Assembly (NCBI GenBank): GCA_018902385.1
Contig: JABSSW010000039.1
Coordinates: 62,001-126,000, forward strand
Source of the DNA: Physcia stellaris
Lineage: Eukaryota; Ascomycota; Lecanoromycetes; Caliciales; Physciaceae
Length of the DNA stretch: 64,000 nt
Direction of reading: 5' to 3'
Part shown: one piece after another, positions 1 to 13,022 of the stretch
How positions within the stretch are numbered: position 1 is the first letter of the stretch
How the letters are laid out: each line of letters begins with the position of its first letter
Notes under the pieces: generated by a model
What the model was told of the DNA's origin: nothing
The model's input: only the letters and a program-made list of their open reading frames with translations
Database searches by the model: none
Position numbers and translations under genes: made by a program

Positions 1-1210
1 GGGCTGCATATCTGTGATTCTCGCGCTTCAACCTGATGAATGGGGACGTCGTTCTGCTCACTTCCGTCAGGCTATCACTGTATGCCCGATCACGTCATCA
101 GGAAATCTTTCGAGATTGACATCGAATTTGTAGGTTGGTTGTCTGGTCACTTTTATCCCGTAACAATCGGGATTTGTTTTTGCAAGTTCGACAAGCCAAG
201 GAGGTAGTCCTATTCTCTTAGCCGCCCTAACAATCAATTAGCAACGTTCATATCATCAAGCTGGTCCAGTCATGCTGCTGTTTTTCTTAATTTGTGCTTT
301 GAACCTTGTATTTTTACATTAAGAGAAACACATTTCCCAAACTGCAAGAGTACACAATGCCTGGTGTCGCAGGTAAAACCCAGGTCAAAATATTCACGGG
401 GACTAGCAGATTGTTTGAGCTTCAGGGGAGAGGCGGTACCTGGCCTCGAATGCTTGGTCTTAGCCTAAGATTCTACTAACTTCTAATGGCAGGTAAGGAA
501 GCCTTGTAGCGGGTGTTGTGAAGCTTGTTGCTCGGTGTGGATCGACGATGTACCTTACTTGTGTCCCAAAAAGATTCCACTCGGTGGCGTATGGCTGACT
601 CCAGACCTCGAGGTTCACACTGCACGGCATGCTTATCTTGGGGTTTGGCTGAAAAAGGAAGGTTAACCGAGAGAGGGTTGCCACACCAAACCACCATGCC
701 GCCCAAGACACAGCTCTTGAGCTCCAGTCTTGACACAATGGATATTACCAATTCGCACATCTCTCCTACGTTATCATTTATCTCCTCCCCTTCTCCCCAC
801 AATCCTCAACCTGAGATCAGCCATGGCTTTCTTTCGGTACCAGCCTTATTGAGCATTCCCAAGCGAATTACATCACCCAGCACATGGCTCCTAACTCTCC
901 CAAAAGCTCTCTCGGCAAGCGGCAAGCTCTGTCACGGTCTTTATCGCCCTGGTGGATGCATACATCATTTGATCTACAGCTGTTAATTGGTGCCACCTTC
1001 GAAAAGGCCCTGCTTGATGGAAAATAGCGCATAGAAGGGCTCGCGGGGAGCCCGTCATGGATGCACTTCAAGATATCAGCTGGGGGTTTGTAGAGGGTGC
1101 TCGAGGCCTTGACCAGAAGCATAAGAAGCACAGGAATCGCAAATGTTTCTCATCAATACAGTGACTCCAACAAAACTTACAATTCAGTTCTACCGGGCAT
1201 AGTAGTCAGC
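1..1210. other. Upstream intergenic region, no gene recognised
   Basis: I see no convincing coding sequence here. Short open frames on both strands between about 460 and 990 overlap one another, lack recognisable domains and look like chance frames. A branch-site and acceptor-like string (tactaac..cag) lies near 472-491 but no exon that would use it was found. The right end should hold the promoter and 5' leader of the sedolisin gene starting at 1211; no clear TATA box is visible. Confidence 0.5.
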
Positions 1211-3586
1211 ATGAGGTCGGTACTCGAAATCATTAGCTTGGCTCTTGCCGCCAGCGCTGCAGCGCTACCATCTTCGACCTATCGAGTCCATGAAAAACGT
1301 AGCAGTACCTCGAGCTGGTCAAAGCTTCACGAGGTCAAGCTCGATGAGCGCATCACACTACCTGTCCGGATTGGTCTGAAAGAGTCCAATCTCGACAGCG
1401 GATATGACCTGTTGATGGACGTCTCCGATGCTAAGAGCCCCAATTATGGAAAACACTGGAGCTATGAGCAGGTACGCCACGGACATGATCATATCAATCT
1501 GCAGGCTGACCAAATAAGATTGCAGAGAAATTTGCACCAAAACCGGAGACTTTCCGTGCTGTACGTGAATGGCTCACAGAATCAGGCATCGAACCCTCGC
1601 GCGTTGAATTATCTGCCGGCAAGAACTGGATGAAATTCAATGCAAGCATCCACGAAGTCGAGCAACTGCTGCATACCAAGTACGGCTACTATAGCCATGC
1701 TTCAGGTCAAGGTCATATTGCTTGTGATGATTACAGCGTTCCAGAAAGTGTCTCACATCATATCGACTTTATCATGCCGACAGTGCACTTCGACACCAAG
1801 ATTGTTGGCCAACCAGACAATGAGAAACTCTCCAAACGCGACGTTCCTCCGTCTCTTAAGCCAGGGGACCCCAGCAATGTTGCATGGAAACCGAAGAAGG
1901 GGAAGATCATCGCTAGTCCTAACGCGGCTTCTCCTCTTGCCTTCACCAATGCGAATTGCAATACGTACATCACGCCCGACTGCCTTCGAGCACTATACCA
2001 ATTTAGCAACGGCACGCTAGCTAAGTCTTCCTATGGAATCGTCGAATATACGCCTCAGGCCTACTTACAGTCGGATCTCAACTTGTTCTATGCCAACCTA
2101 GCCCGTCAAATTGCAGCTGGGACTGCTCCAACCCTGGCCTCCATTGATGGTGGTGTTGCCCAGACGACAACGCAGAATTTCAACACCAACGGAGAATCAG
2201 ACCTCGATCTTGAGTACGCCATCGCACTTGGTTAGTCAAACCTTGCGTGTATTGTTGTCGTGACTAACAATGTTTCAGTATATCCACAGAAAGTGACACT
2301 CTTCCAGACCGGAGACCTGATCGAGAGTGCCTCTTTTAACAATTTCCTTGATGGAATTGACGCTTCATATTGCACGGCAGCAGGAGGAGACAGTCCAGTT
2401 TAGTGTGTCTGATCTCCTCATCCTTTCATGGCATGACTGACCAAATACTAGTGATGCGACCTACCCAGATCCAAATTCTGGGGGATACAAAAGCAAGGAC
2501 TGCGGCAAATATGCGCCGACTGCAGTCATCTCCACATCTTATGGATACAACGAGGCAGACCTTACCCCCGCATATGAGACCCGGCAATGCAACGAGTAAG
2601 CCATACATAGAATTGTCATGAATGTGGACTGACAAGGTGTCAGGTACATGAAGCTCGGCTTGGCGGGTGTGACCGTCTTGTACTCCTCTGGGGATTACGG
2701 TGTCGCTGGCAATGGCGGACAGTAGGTGTTGTGCCTCCACCATGGATTTCTAGGCCTCTAATCACGCTTCAGATGCTGCACTAAAGCCAAATGTGCCGGC
2801 GGTACATACAACTCCGGAGGTTCTGGAACATTCAATCCGTACGTCTCCCACCTTCGATAATTCGTTCTGATTTGTCCCCAGTGCCCTGTCCTTCCAAACT
2901 CATTCTGACTAATTCCAACCCAGATCCTTCCCCGGTACCTGTCCCTACGTCACTTCCGTTGGGGCAACACAGATCGTCCCTGGCGCCAGCGTCACCGCCC
3001 CGGAAGAAGCTTGTCAAACAGTCATCTACTCCGGCGGCGGCTTCAGCAACAATTTTGCTCTTCCCTCATACCAGAGTTCGGCAGTGAAGTCATACTTCAC
3101 CAACCACAAGCCTCCCTACACAGCTACTCAATACAACAACTCCCAGAAAACACGTGGATACCCGGACGTCTCTGCCAATGGCGCAAACTACGTCGTAGCC
3201 GTCGACAACACTCTGAGTCGTAAGTCATCGTCTATTTGGATCTTCCAATGTTACTTGGTCTCACTAGACCTTTGCTTGTTCCGTCCTCACTGACATTCAT
3301 CCTCGCTCGTTCGACAGTAATCTATGGTACCTCCGCCTCCGCCCCGACGTTCGGCGCCATCATCACCCTCATCAACGAGCAGCGTGTCAATTCTGGCAAG
3401 AAGCCGGTCGGCTTCATCAATCCTACCATCTACGCCAACCCGTCGGCGTTCAACGACATCACCATTGGGGGCAACCAGGGGTGTGGGACCGCGGGCTTCA
3501 CCGCTGTGAGCGGATGGGATCCGGTGACGGGTTTGGGAACGCCGAACTACCCGAAATTGTTGAGTGTTTTCCAGGCGTTGCCTTAG
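1211..3586 (+). CDS. Secreted sedolisin-family tripeptidyl peptidase (S53)
   Basis: Acid serine-carboxyl peptidase, expected to be secreted and to remove tripeptides from protein N-termini. Eight exons fit in phase: 1211-1471, 1519-2230, 2279-2402, 2452-2595, 2644-2721, 2773-2838, 2924-3219, 3318-3586, giving about 649 residues, the usual length for the family. Residues 1-20 form a signal peptide (MRSVLEIISLALAASAAALP). A pro-domain follows (about 30-200). The catalytic Glu-x3-Asp pair is at about E313 and D317 (NGESDLDLEYA), the oxyanion Asp at about D431 (SSGDYGV) and the catalytic Ser at about S566 in GTSASAP. The C-terminal part with DITIGGNQG and GWDPVTGLG matches the calcium-binding end. 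The ATG at 1211 is chosen because it begins the signal peptide; the frame is open further upstream. All catalytic residues are present, so an active enzyme is likely. The exact substrate class is inference. Confidence 0.93.
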
Positions 3587-5579
3587 GGGCTGATGGAAGA
3601 GGGTGAGCAAGTGGACGGGACGCAAGGGCTGTAGTCGAAGGTTTAAATGGAGATGAAGACACGCGGGGAAGGGTGCAGGGGGCGGGGGGATCAGAAAGGC
3701 AGTCCATAGACGCACACTCTTTTTCAGCATCAGCTTAGCTTGCGTACAAGATGATTCGTTTGTCAGCTATCATATCTTAGCTAGATGCCCAGCCAAGTCC
3801 CTATGAGGCTCTCTACCTCGCTACCCTGTGGAAAATTCTCCAGGGTATCTTCTAAACGGCCGCTGTAGGTAATTGAATGCCACCAAAAGCTTCGTTCATT
3901 AACGTCACATGCACAAGGGTCCACGGGGTAAATCGCAGAGAATGTGACCTGTATACACAGTTCGTCGAACGATTTGCTACGCGCCATTTTCATCCCTGCG
4001 TCAAGCTAGAGGTTCTATCCGTATAACGGGCAAGCACGACAATTCATGTGGTAAGAGCTAGGACCTAGACACAGATGACTGTTGGGGAATACTTCCTTAA
4101 CATAGGAGAGTCCACGACAACTCGGAAGCTTTATCCAACAGAGAAACCCGGATTCGCACAATTGCATATTCTCATTATTGCCACGTGAACCGTATAGATT
4201 TGGATCATAACTTGTGCCTCCTCCTCACAATGGAGCCATGAACAACAAGGCATTTTGGACTTTGATGTACGTCCCTGATCCCCGCCCAGCAGGCTTCATT
4301 CTAGTCTTCTCCTGATTACTGGACAGTTCGAGGGCTATGGGTGGCTCGGAAACGCGCTGTTGCGTGGTGGCGTGAGTGCCTGGAGTGATTATGCACATGT
4401 CAACTATTCAAATTTGATAACACAATTGGACGATGAAGAACCTATTCGTTTGACGTTCCCAATTACTCTCCCCATGAGGTAGAATGATGAGGTACAGACC
4501 CTGGCAAAGGGGTTTCTCGGTTCTAAGTTCAAGAGAGTAAGGTAAGCTCCCGAAGCCACCCGCTGATAGTGGAACCTTATTATTTGACATTGCTTGGCGT
4601 GCACGGACGTGTCTCACCCGCGAACCTGAGGTACCAAGAGCATACAATCGTGATATTTGGATTAGAGACGATTGCCACGGTGGAGAAATAAGGACTGAGT
4701 CTGAGCGGTAACCTGCCAGATATCATTCATCTATTTCGAACACGGGGTATCCGAATGGAGAACTCCTTTGGGGGGGATCTTACGCCGTGCGGTAATATCT
4801 AGAGCAAGGCTGGGATACCTAGCAGCCATCAAGGATGACAAATTGGCACTCGGTATCCTGAAAATACCCGAGCTAACATGAGCTTGGCTGAGATCACCTT
4901 CCCTTACCACCATGGTGTTGCGCTAACACTATGCACGTCAATTCACAGCCTCGAGAACTCGCAAAAAGGCTATGGGAGTATCTCACTTAGCCTTGACAAT
5001 GCTTTGAAGACTACTATCTGGTCATGTCCAAGTTAGCAAGCTAGCCATAGAAAGCCACAGTAATATCGGTGCTAGCAGCCTTGAGGGACATTCTATCTAG
5101 CTCGTGGGGGTGAAAGAAGCAAAAGCTGTACACTTCAGCAGCATACCTTAGAGCGAGTCAAGAGGCATGTGACGGGGGCGGGAAGGATATAGCAACATAC
5201 AATGAACCCCCACAGGTTATCGGCACTCCTTTGATTCCATCGCAAGGCTGACCAATGAGACTAGCAAATCTGGTCTGGGCTTCCCCATGAAATCTGTGCC
5301 GCAAGCCAGGCATGCAGTGCAGTATGCCGACCTTGTCCGTGCCAATCAATCGAAAGCATGCTCACTTACTACCTTCAAGGTGGGTGGCAGCACCTTGCTC
5401 TGATAGCTCACTTCTGTAATGGAGGCTCAATGAAGTGCTACGCCCCCATCGTCTCCACCTCTATCCCTCTGGAAAACTTCTCCCGTGCTTTCCAGGCCTC
5501 CAGAGTCATTTCTCTGATTTCAAATCGATTGCCTCTTAGGCGATACCAGTGTCCCTTCGAGAATAGCTCAACAGAGACT
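3587..5579. other. Intergenic, no gene recognised
   Basis: Two kilobases between the peptidase stop and the ankyrin gene start. Only short overlapping open frames occur and none shows a domain, signal peptide or consistent splice structure. The right end should carry the promoter of the ankyrin gene. Confidence 0.5.
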
Positions 5580-8500
5580 ATGGATCCCATCAGGTGAGCA
5601 ATTTTGAGTTTTCCTTCTTTATTCTTCGTTCTCTTCTGTACGACGGAATGCTATGGCTGTCTTCGACAAGAATCAACATTCCAGTATCTGAACACTCGTC
5701 TCAATTCCGTGGTTAGATATCTGTGGAAGGTAATGCTGATCACGCATACCACTAAAGCATACTTGTCTCGGTTGGCACCACCCTCAAGATCATAAAAGAG
5801 GTCTGGGATGGCGCGCAATGGATGCAGCGAGTTTACGAAACCCTCGTCTACGGGGACAAGGCTCTTCAATCTATGGGTACGTTTCTTTGCAGCGTTTTCG
5901 TTGCTTCCTTTGCAACATGAGACGTCACAGGAGCATTCTGTTTGAGGGACCTGTCCATGAGCTTACCGAAGTATGGTAATACTGACTGGGAGTTGACGTT
6001 CAGCCCTTGAGTGCAAAATCTACGCTGAATCGATAAAGACGATCGGGCAATGGCTCAAAAGAAATCAGAAGGCCACCGGATTGACGAGGCAAATGCGTAC
6101 TACCCACAGTGCAATTACACTAGTGAAGGTCTCAATGGCAAATGTGTTGCTAGACATGAAGAAGGTGCAGGGTAGCGGCAACCAAAAGATGATGAAGGAC
6201 AATGATAAAGAGACGAGGATTTCCAGACAAAAGCAGAAAATCAAAATGTTCCAGCATATCCTATCGAGCAAAGCAAAACAGCAGTGGTTTTCACAGATGA
6301 TGAAGTCACATCTGACAGAAGTACGGGCTAATGCCGCAACGCTCCATCTCACGTTGGGAGTTATTGATATGTAAGTCTTCGAACACCGTCAAGCTCCGCG
6401 TTTAGATGAACACTCCTAATGACGCGATTAGGACTGGAGATACAACAGACCAGAAAGAGAAAGCACCAGAGCAATTGGAAGCCAAGACAGGAAGACTGGA
6501 GAGACAGCTCATGTTACGGCAGTTTATCACAAAAGCTCTCGAAATCAAGCGTGCCGAAATTGCAGAACTTGATCACCCAGACTCAAATATTTTACCCAGC
6601 TCCGTACAGCCGCCGCCTCAAAAACTGACATTCTATGATGTTGTGCAGCTAGCTCGCCAGCAAGCATTCGCCGAGAAAACTCGCCGAGCAAATGAAGACC
6701 TAATAGACCTCTCGGAGGACCCTCAGCCGTCCGTCAGTTCTTCTTCGCCAATTCAAAACGACCTTGCTCAGCTCTTGGACTCTAGCAATCCCGTGTTGCC
6801 TCAGTACATTCCTCCTGAAACGGTTGTCTACAAACAAGCTGGCCTGTCAGAGCTTGATGCATCATTAGATGCAATACCTGCAATCGCCGAGATGGATGCA
6901 TCTTTAACTCAAAGATCGGCAGCCATAGATCCGAATGGCCGTGTTGAACTCGACGCTTCGGGCACGAGTGAGATAGATAAGAAAGACTCTGCCCAGCTAA
7001 TCACTTTATCAGATGACTCGACACAGTCTCATCCTCCGAGTTATGGGCATAGCGAAGGGCCCATATACTCAACTAGAAAGGCTATAGAACAACCTGGCCT
7101 CGAAGTTGTCGACACTGAAATTGCTTTCGAAGGTGGAATAGATATAACGGGAACCGTCAAAGTTTACACCTCGCCCATGACGTCCGATCTGTCTATAATG
7201 TCCCAGCAGTCTGATGCCGTATTAATCAACGCGGAGGATCCTGGTGACCAGGGTGCTGATGAGAAGTCTCTCGCGAGTAGTGCTGCGACAAGCATTTTCA
7301 GTCACTCTTCGACTCTAACTAGTGCAACAGGTTGTTCCTTGCCTAGTATCACGGAGGAGGATATGCAGACGCGCAAATCTTCATTGCAAACCAACTCTCT
7401 ATCAGATGCCATAACATCACCTCCGCCTGCTCTTTCATTACTGAAGAGCGCAACCTCCAATGACGGCGCAGACAATAATTCTGTGATCAGCTCTACTCCG
7501 ACGACATTGCTGAAACGACAATCACAGCTTCGATCTCTTGAGACCCTGCCTGAAGACATTTTCTCTCTAGCTGCACCAAAGCCACAACTTCCACATTTCG
7601 AGGAGCCAGATAGAGAAGGGTTTCCATGGATCGTTCGAGCAGCTCGCGATGGAGATGAAGAAATGGTCCGGAAACTTCTAGTCAGTGAAGTAGACATTCA
7701 AGCAACCCATACATTAACAAAGCGACATGCACTTGCCGAAGCGTCCATTCAAGGTCACGCGAGCATTGTGGATCTACTCATCGAGCAAGGGTGTTTGCTG
7801 GAACACGCTGATGTCGAAGGAAACACTGCATTACATCACGCCTGCCGAAATGGTCACCTTGCTGTCGTCAAGAGCCTGATCAAAAATGGAGCACTGATCG
7901 ACCTTCCCGGACCAGAAGGTCAATCTGCTTTACATCTTGCTATGGAAGGACCTCATCAGAACGTAGTAATGCTATTACTGCAGCACAAGGCCGATGTCAA
8001 CTCCCGAGACGCCACTTTCCGGACTCCGCTGCACTTAGCTGCAAGCCAAGGAAACGTAGCGATGTGTGCTTACCTTTTGAATGAAGGTGCGCAGCTAGAC
8101 AGCAGGGAGGCACAATCTAGGACTCCTCTACAGCTTGCGTGTGAGGCAGGTCATTACGAGTTGAGTCAAATGATGCTAGATCAGTCGAGGCTTAAGGCAA
8201 CCAACATGACATTTCTGACTGCATTTTTCGCGGCAGTGGAGCACGGCCATGTGCGAATCGCTGAATCTTTCTTTTCACAAGGGCTCAAGCTACAAGAACT
8301 CAAGAGAGACTCCTACAAGCCTCTCACAAAGGCAGCGAAGAGTGGCTGTCTTGCTATGGTTGAGTTGATGGTCCAGGAGAACTGCGATGTTCATGCTGTA
8401 GACGATAAAGGATGGAATGCTCTGCATTTTGCCTCTTACTGTGGCCACTATCACATCATCGAACGACTATTCGCAAGTGGCACCTCTGCAAAGGCTACTA

Positions 8501-10184
8501 CATCCCGTAAGGAAACACCGCTCCTGCTTGCCGTCAAAGAAAATCATTTTCCCGTGGCAGAGAGACTGCTTCGACGTAACAATGATAGTAATGTCGTGAA
8601 GACAGAGGATGACTATGGTCAACAAGCCGTTCATCATGCCGCTCGTACTGGTTCCGTCGAAATCTTCAATTTGTTAATGTCGAATGCAGGAAAAATCAGT
8701 GTGGAGAATTCCTTTGGGTGGCAGCCTCTGCACATTGCAACCGCATATGGCCACCTTGAATTAGTCAAGGGACTTCTGGAACAAGGAGCCAACATTGAGG
8801 AAAAGCTAGGCTCCTCGTCAATTAAGAAAGATCAGACGCATAAAATCGTGGAGTCCGGGTTTCGAGCAGAAGCACGTTGGCCTTACCCCGGTAGCCGCCC
8901 ATTACACCTCGCCTGCGAGTACAGTCATGAGCATATCGCGAGCTTCCTCATCGGCAAAGGTGCAAAGATGGAAGCATCGTGCGTCGAAGGCTGGCAGCCT
9001 CTCCACCACGCGGCCTACTTTGGATCATCTAGGTTGGTAGAAACGTTACTGCAGGGAGGCGTCAATCCACATGCAATCACGAATGAGGGGAAAAACGCCT
9101 CAACGCTTGGGTTTTGCACGACCGGAACTGCTATTCCCAAAGAAGAGACCGAGCGCATCCTGGACCTGCTAAATGAAGCCATGAGTAGAGTAAAGAAACC
9201 CAAAATCTTCAAAGTAGCCTTGAAGAAGGCTAGCACTGTCGAAGACAAAAACAAACTCCTTAGAGCCGCGATGTTTTCCATGACAGTCATTTCAAGACCA
9301 CAACTGCACAAGGCGAAGACGACAGCACAGTTCTCAGAACCTGCTTCGACATACTCAGATTTAACGTCGAACGCACAGCGTCCTCGACTCCCGCGTCACC
9401 CGTACACCTCGCCTCTTCCCATGAAAGACTCATTATCCGACTTAGCCGCACTCCCTCCCTCAACTCCTGGCGTGCCAACTTCCCAAGCACAAATGGAACC
9501 ATCCACTCCCCCGAATCTCCCAAGTACACCCGACATGAGGCGTAAATCAACAGACACGGCAGCTCGTGAAGCCTCGACTAGCAAAGCGACGTCCCAAAAC
9601 ATAACAAGCCCCGCAGACACCACCGAAGCCTCGCCAGCAGAAAAGCAACTATCTATCGGACCAAACCCCAAATTGAAGCGCCGCACCACATTCGGTCTAG
9701 CCAAAGTAACGCCCGGCTTCGACATGGGGAAGCTCAGCCTCGGCGGCATGAGCAAGCCCACATTTGACATTGGCAAGCAGACTCTTGAGATTGGCAAACA
9801 AACGCTCGACATCGGGAACAAGACGCTTGAACTCGGGAAACAAAGGTTCGAGATCGGTAAGCAGGGACTGGGGCAGCATAGTAGGCAGGGACTGGAGATG
9901 GGGAAGAGGGGCGTTGATCGGAGTAAACAGGGGCTCGCGAAGGCGAAGAAGTTTGCAAAGAAGGGGAAGCTGGGTGGGGGCTCTAAGGCGGAGAAGAGGA
10001 AGGTCGGGGCTTTGGAAGAGGGCAAGGAGAGTGGGAAAGCTGGGGGATTGAGGCTGGTGATAATGCCGGTGGTGATGAAGAGGACGAGGAGGAAGACGAA
10101 GACGAAGATGTGGAGAGTAATGACGATGCGAGGAGCGAATTGTCGCTAGGGGAATTTGCTGAGCTTGGAAATAATAACTTTTGA
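5580..10184 (+). CDS. Long ankyrin-repeat protein with helo-like N-terminus; frame broken near its 3' end
   Basis: Spliced model 5580-5593, 5758-5876, 6004-6370, 6432-10149 gives 1405 residues and every junction is in phase. The tiny first exon yields MDPIS and the next exon continues ILVSVGTTLKIIKEVWDG, the usual look of helo-like fungal N-terminal domains. Residues about 170-550 are Ser/Thr-rich and probably disordered. About 14 ankyrin repeats (TALHHACRNGH, TPLHLAASQG, QPLHIATAYGH) fill about 560-1055. A short tandem repeat based on F/L-D/E-I-G-K-Q-T follows at about 1255-1345. At 10042-10046 a run of five G is followed, in the next frame, by an acidic tail ending LSLGEFAELGNNNF and a stop at 10182-10184. 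The annotated frame instead runs into a basic, unlikely tail ending at 10149. One more G would join them, so I give the end as 10184. The role is unknown: scaffold or incompatibility-type sensor is inference, and no NACHT or NB-ARC domain is present. Confidence 0.85.
9706..9960 (+). repeat. In-frame tandem seven-residue repeat inside the ankyrin gene
   Basis: About nine to eleven degenerate units of seven to eight codons, consensus F/L-D/E-I-G-K-Q-T/G (for example FDIGKQT, LEIGKQT, LDIGNKT, LELGKQR, FEIGKQG). The codons differ between units, so this is a protein-level repeat and not a recent DNA expansion. Confidence 0.8.
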
Positions 10185-10969
10185 GGACATGCTTTTTCGA
10201 TTGTAGCGCGGCGCTTCTACGGTAGTCCTTAGCGAATTGTTCGGGTGTAGAGTACTTGTTCTTTTCCTGTGGTCTTGGTACTAAGCTATTCCTTTATTCT
10301 CAGTCTCTCTTGAACAGCCTACCTAGGATGTCCTGATAGCTCAGCGCACCCTGGACCAATCCGAGCCCTGCGAGGGTAGGAGAATTCAGTGATGGAACCA
10401 TTCCCCTTGAACGGCATTTACCGGTCGCATCGTGATGCTTTGGCTAAAGTAGGAAGGCTCGATCTGGGCATTGTGCCTGTTTACTTACTTTACTTTCTCT
10501 CTTCTCCAAGTTCTTATTTAAGCCACTCGGAACGTAACCCCTAGACTGAGTCGAGTAGATCTAACTCAAACCAAAACGGCTCGGGTCTGGAGTTGGGAGG
10601 CAGCCATCACCTTTTTGCTCCGGAAAAGAAGCTTGGTCTTCGCCTGACGCGAGGGAAGCTACGCTAGCACAGAAGCACAGAACCAGCTCGGTCTCGATGA
10701 GACGGCACAGTCCTTGGACATGAATCCTTCGACTCACGCGAGGTGGTCGAGAGATGATCCACGGTACTGGACTTGTCGAGCTCGAGAAAATGAAGGCAAA
10801 AGGTTTTTCGCAAGCCAGCACGAATAAGTATCTATTTTTAGCTCATGCTTTGAAAATGACGCAATTTCGGCGATCAGGAAAAGCCATCGTTCAGCTGCAT
10901 CGCGAGATCGCCCAGAGCAAAAAGGATGGCTTCCTCCAGGAAGATACGCTGTTATAAGCAGCTCCAGGA
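10185..10969. other. Intergenic, no gene recognised
   Basis: Contains the 3' end of the ankyrin transcript and the promoter of the membrane-protein gene at 10970. Pyrimidine-rich tracts occur near 10480-10515. Short frames at 10561-10957 show no domain. Confidence 0.5.
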
Positions 10970-13022
10970 ATGGACTTGCGTAATCACAGAGCCTACAACC
11001 GCCTTGATGATAGCAACAGCGACTACAATGGTGTGGATCTCGCCGACCGGGATCCCTGGTCCAAGCCTACCTCTCTCCATAGCCGTCCCAAAGGCGACAT
11101 AAAGCAGACAAAGTACAGTCCAACCTCATTCGAAACTGGGCATGACCAGTATCATGATTCCAAGGAACAGACTCGGAACCTTCTGCGCAAGCAATTCATT
11201 CGATGGTTGGGAACTGCCTTTTTCGCAGCTTTCATCGCAGTCACCTTCAAGCTCTACGCCAGTAAAGGTGTAATAACCTCCGGCCAGAAATCCACCTTCA
11301 ATGCCATCATCACCGCCTTAAGTCTTGGTCTAGGTCTGAACTTCTTCGAAGCCTTCAAGGGTCTGGCAAGGTTGCTCAGATGGCGCTTTCTCGCAGACGG
11401 TACGTCTTTTCCGACCTTGGTTTTATTACCTCCATCTCTTACAGAGCCGCAAGACATGTCCTGCAGTCGAACACTTACCTTTGTCTGCTAATGCTGACTC
11501 CACTACCTCCACAGAACATCACAGCGTTCGTAAGGTGGATCTGATACTTGGTATCGACAACCTCACCACCGTTGTCAAGCTCGCATGGGAATCTTCCAAA
11601 ACATCAGCGCTATTCGTCTTCTGTGTTCTCTGGATTCTGCTCAATCTGTCAGCTCAGATATCGGTTGCTCTCATCAATTTGACCTATTCCATCGATGCAG
11701 GCACTGACTGGAACGGGACATATACTCGACCAGGAATTGTAAATGTGACAGATCTTTCGTGTTTTTATGGTGGAGGTGGATGCCCAGGGCCGGATCATGA
11801 AGACATCCAACAATCAGCTGCCCACCTCTTGGGCGAGTTTGCCAGCGGTAATACATGTGGACCATACAATACCACTGCAGACATTTTGAACTCGAATTAC
11901 GACTATGATTTCTACTGTCGACGCAATCCCGGAGAGCAGGAGTTCGCATACCGCTTTTCAGAGTTTAATCCCAAAGACAAGCAAAGGTCATTCCCTCGGT
12001 TCACGAATCGCATCATCACCGCCTCCTCTGGTCCCTGTTTCCAGTATGCGTATGTGAATCGCACATTGGGAATGAGTCTTGGTGGCATACGCTCAGCATG
12101 GAATTACACATTCACGAATGGCTCATACACTGGCAACATCTTGATCCCCGCAGATATGGAGTCACTGAACGGTACTACTTACGTCTACCGCGGCATCAAC
12201 ATTCCGCAAGAAGCGACAGCATGGCATTATGGCCCGAGGGGCATGTGGATGTGGGGACACAAGAGTGGTGGGGCAGGAGCCAATTCGACATTTTACGAAT
12301 GCCCGATCAGCATCAGTTCGGTCAGCAATGTCACAAACTCATCGCAGAACCTTTCGGACGGAATGGCTCGGCTGGCCGCCTCAGCTATTGCACTACAGGG
12401 ACGGTTCGTTGTCAATAGTAAAGATCCAGATAAAAGATTATACACCCAGTACCAGTTTTATCCTTTTGGGTAAGCATTTCCCTGTGGAATACACCAATAA
12501 CACGTCTTGAGTCTAACATATAGATATAGGAGTCATTGGGAAACTCACTACCACAACGCCGATCGGGTCGGAGCCAACATGGCCGAATTCGCGATTGGTT
12601 CCATCGCCAATCTCGCAAGGAAAAGTATCAAGATCCAGATGCAAGGCACGGTCCCGCATTTAGGCAGCCGTATTGGGGTTTCCTGGGATATCGCTATCCC
12701 CTTACTCGTTGGTATTTCTGGGGTCCACTTTGTTCTCTTCGTCGGCGTAGTATATGCATCCCGCGTAGTTGCTATACAAGACGACTCTAATCTGTCCGCT
12801 GCTCGCTTGCTGCACAGCTTGATCGGCGTATTAGGATCATCGGGCACATTTCTGGACGGCAAGCAAATAAGTCAGGCCCTGACATCAAGTACAGCTGGCG
12901 GTTTGGTCTATGGACCTAATCATGATGAGGTATCGCAAGGCTATCGTCTTGGGTTGGGTAAAGATGTAGTACCGCGCACGCAGTTGCCGAACCGTCGTCA
13001 TCCTGACGGGAAAATCTTATAA
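10970..13022 (+). CDS. Multi-pass membrane protein with large N-glycosylated ectodomain, family not recognised
   Basis: Three exons, 10970-11399, 11515-12469 and 12524-13022, join in phase to give about 627 residues. The last acceptor could also lie six bases further on, removing two residues. Visible parts: a polar N-terminal tail of about 75 residues, hydrophobic segments at about 77-97, 109-127, 174-196 and 516-540, and between the third and fourth a long region (about 200-510) with many N-x-S/T sites and several cysteines. The fourth segment is followed by a cytosolic-type tail of about 85 residues. The topology suggests a plasma-membrane or secretory-pathway protein with an extracellular or lumenal central domain. 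I do not recognise a named domain, so no function is proposed. Coding quality and spliced phase make the gene itself convincing. Confidence 0.8.

Noticed and set aside
3287-3730. 147-codon minus-strand frame at the end of the peptidase gene
   Set aside because: Antisense shadow of the GC-rich last exon.
5594-5757. Alternative first exons for the ankyrin gene at 5604 or 5652
   Set aside because: None keeps phase with the exon at 5758; only the MDPIS exon at 5580-5593 does.
9396-10025. 209-codon minus-strand frame over the ankyrin gene
   Set aside because: Pro/Ser/Cys-rich shadow of the tandem IGKQT repeat on the other strand; no independent coding support.
10047-10184. An intron, in place of a frame shift, at the end of the ankyrin gene
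   Set aside because: No donor and acceptor pair of plausible length joins the two frames; candidates would be under 30 bp.
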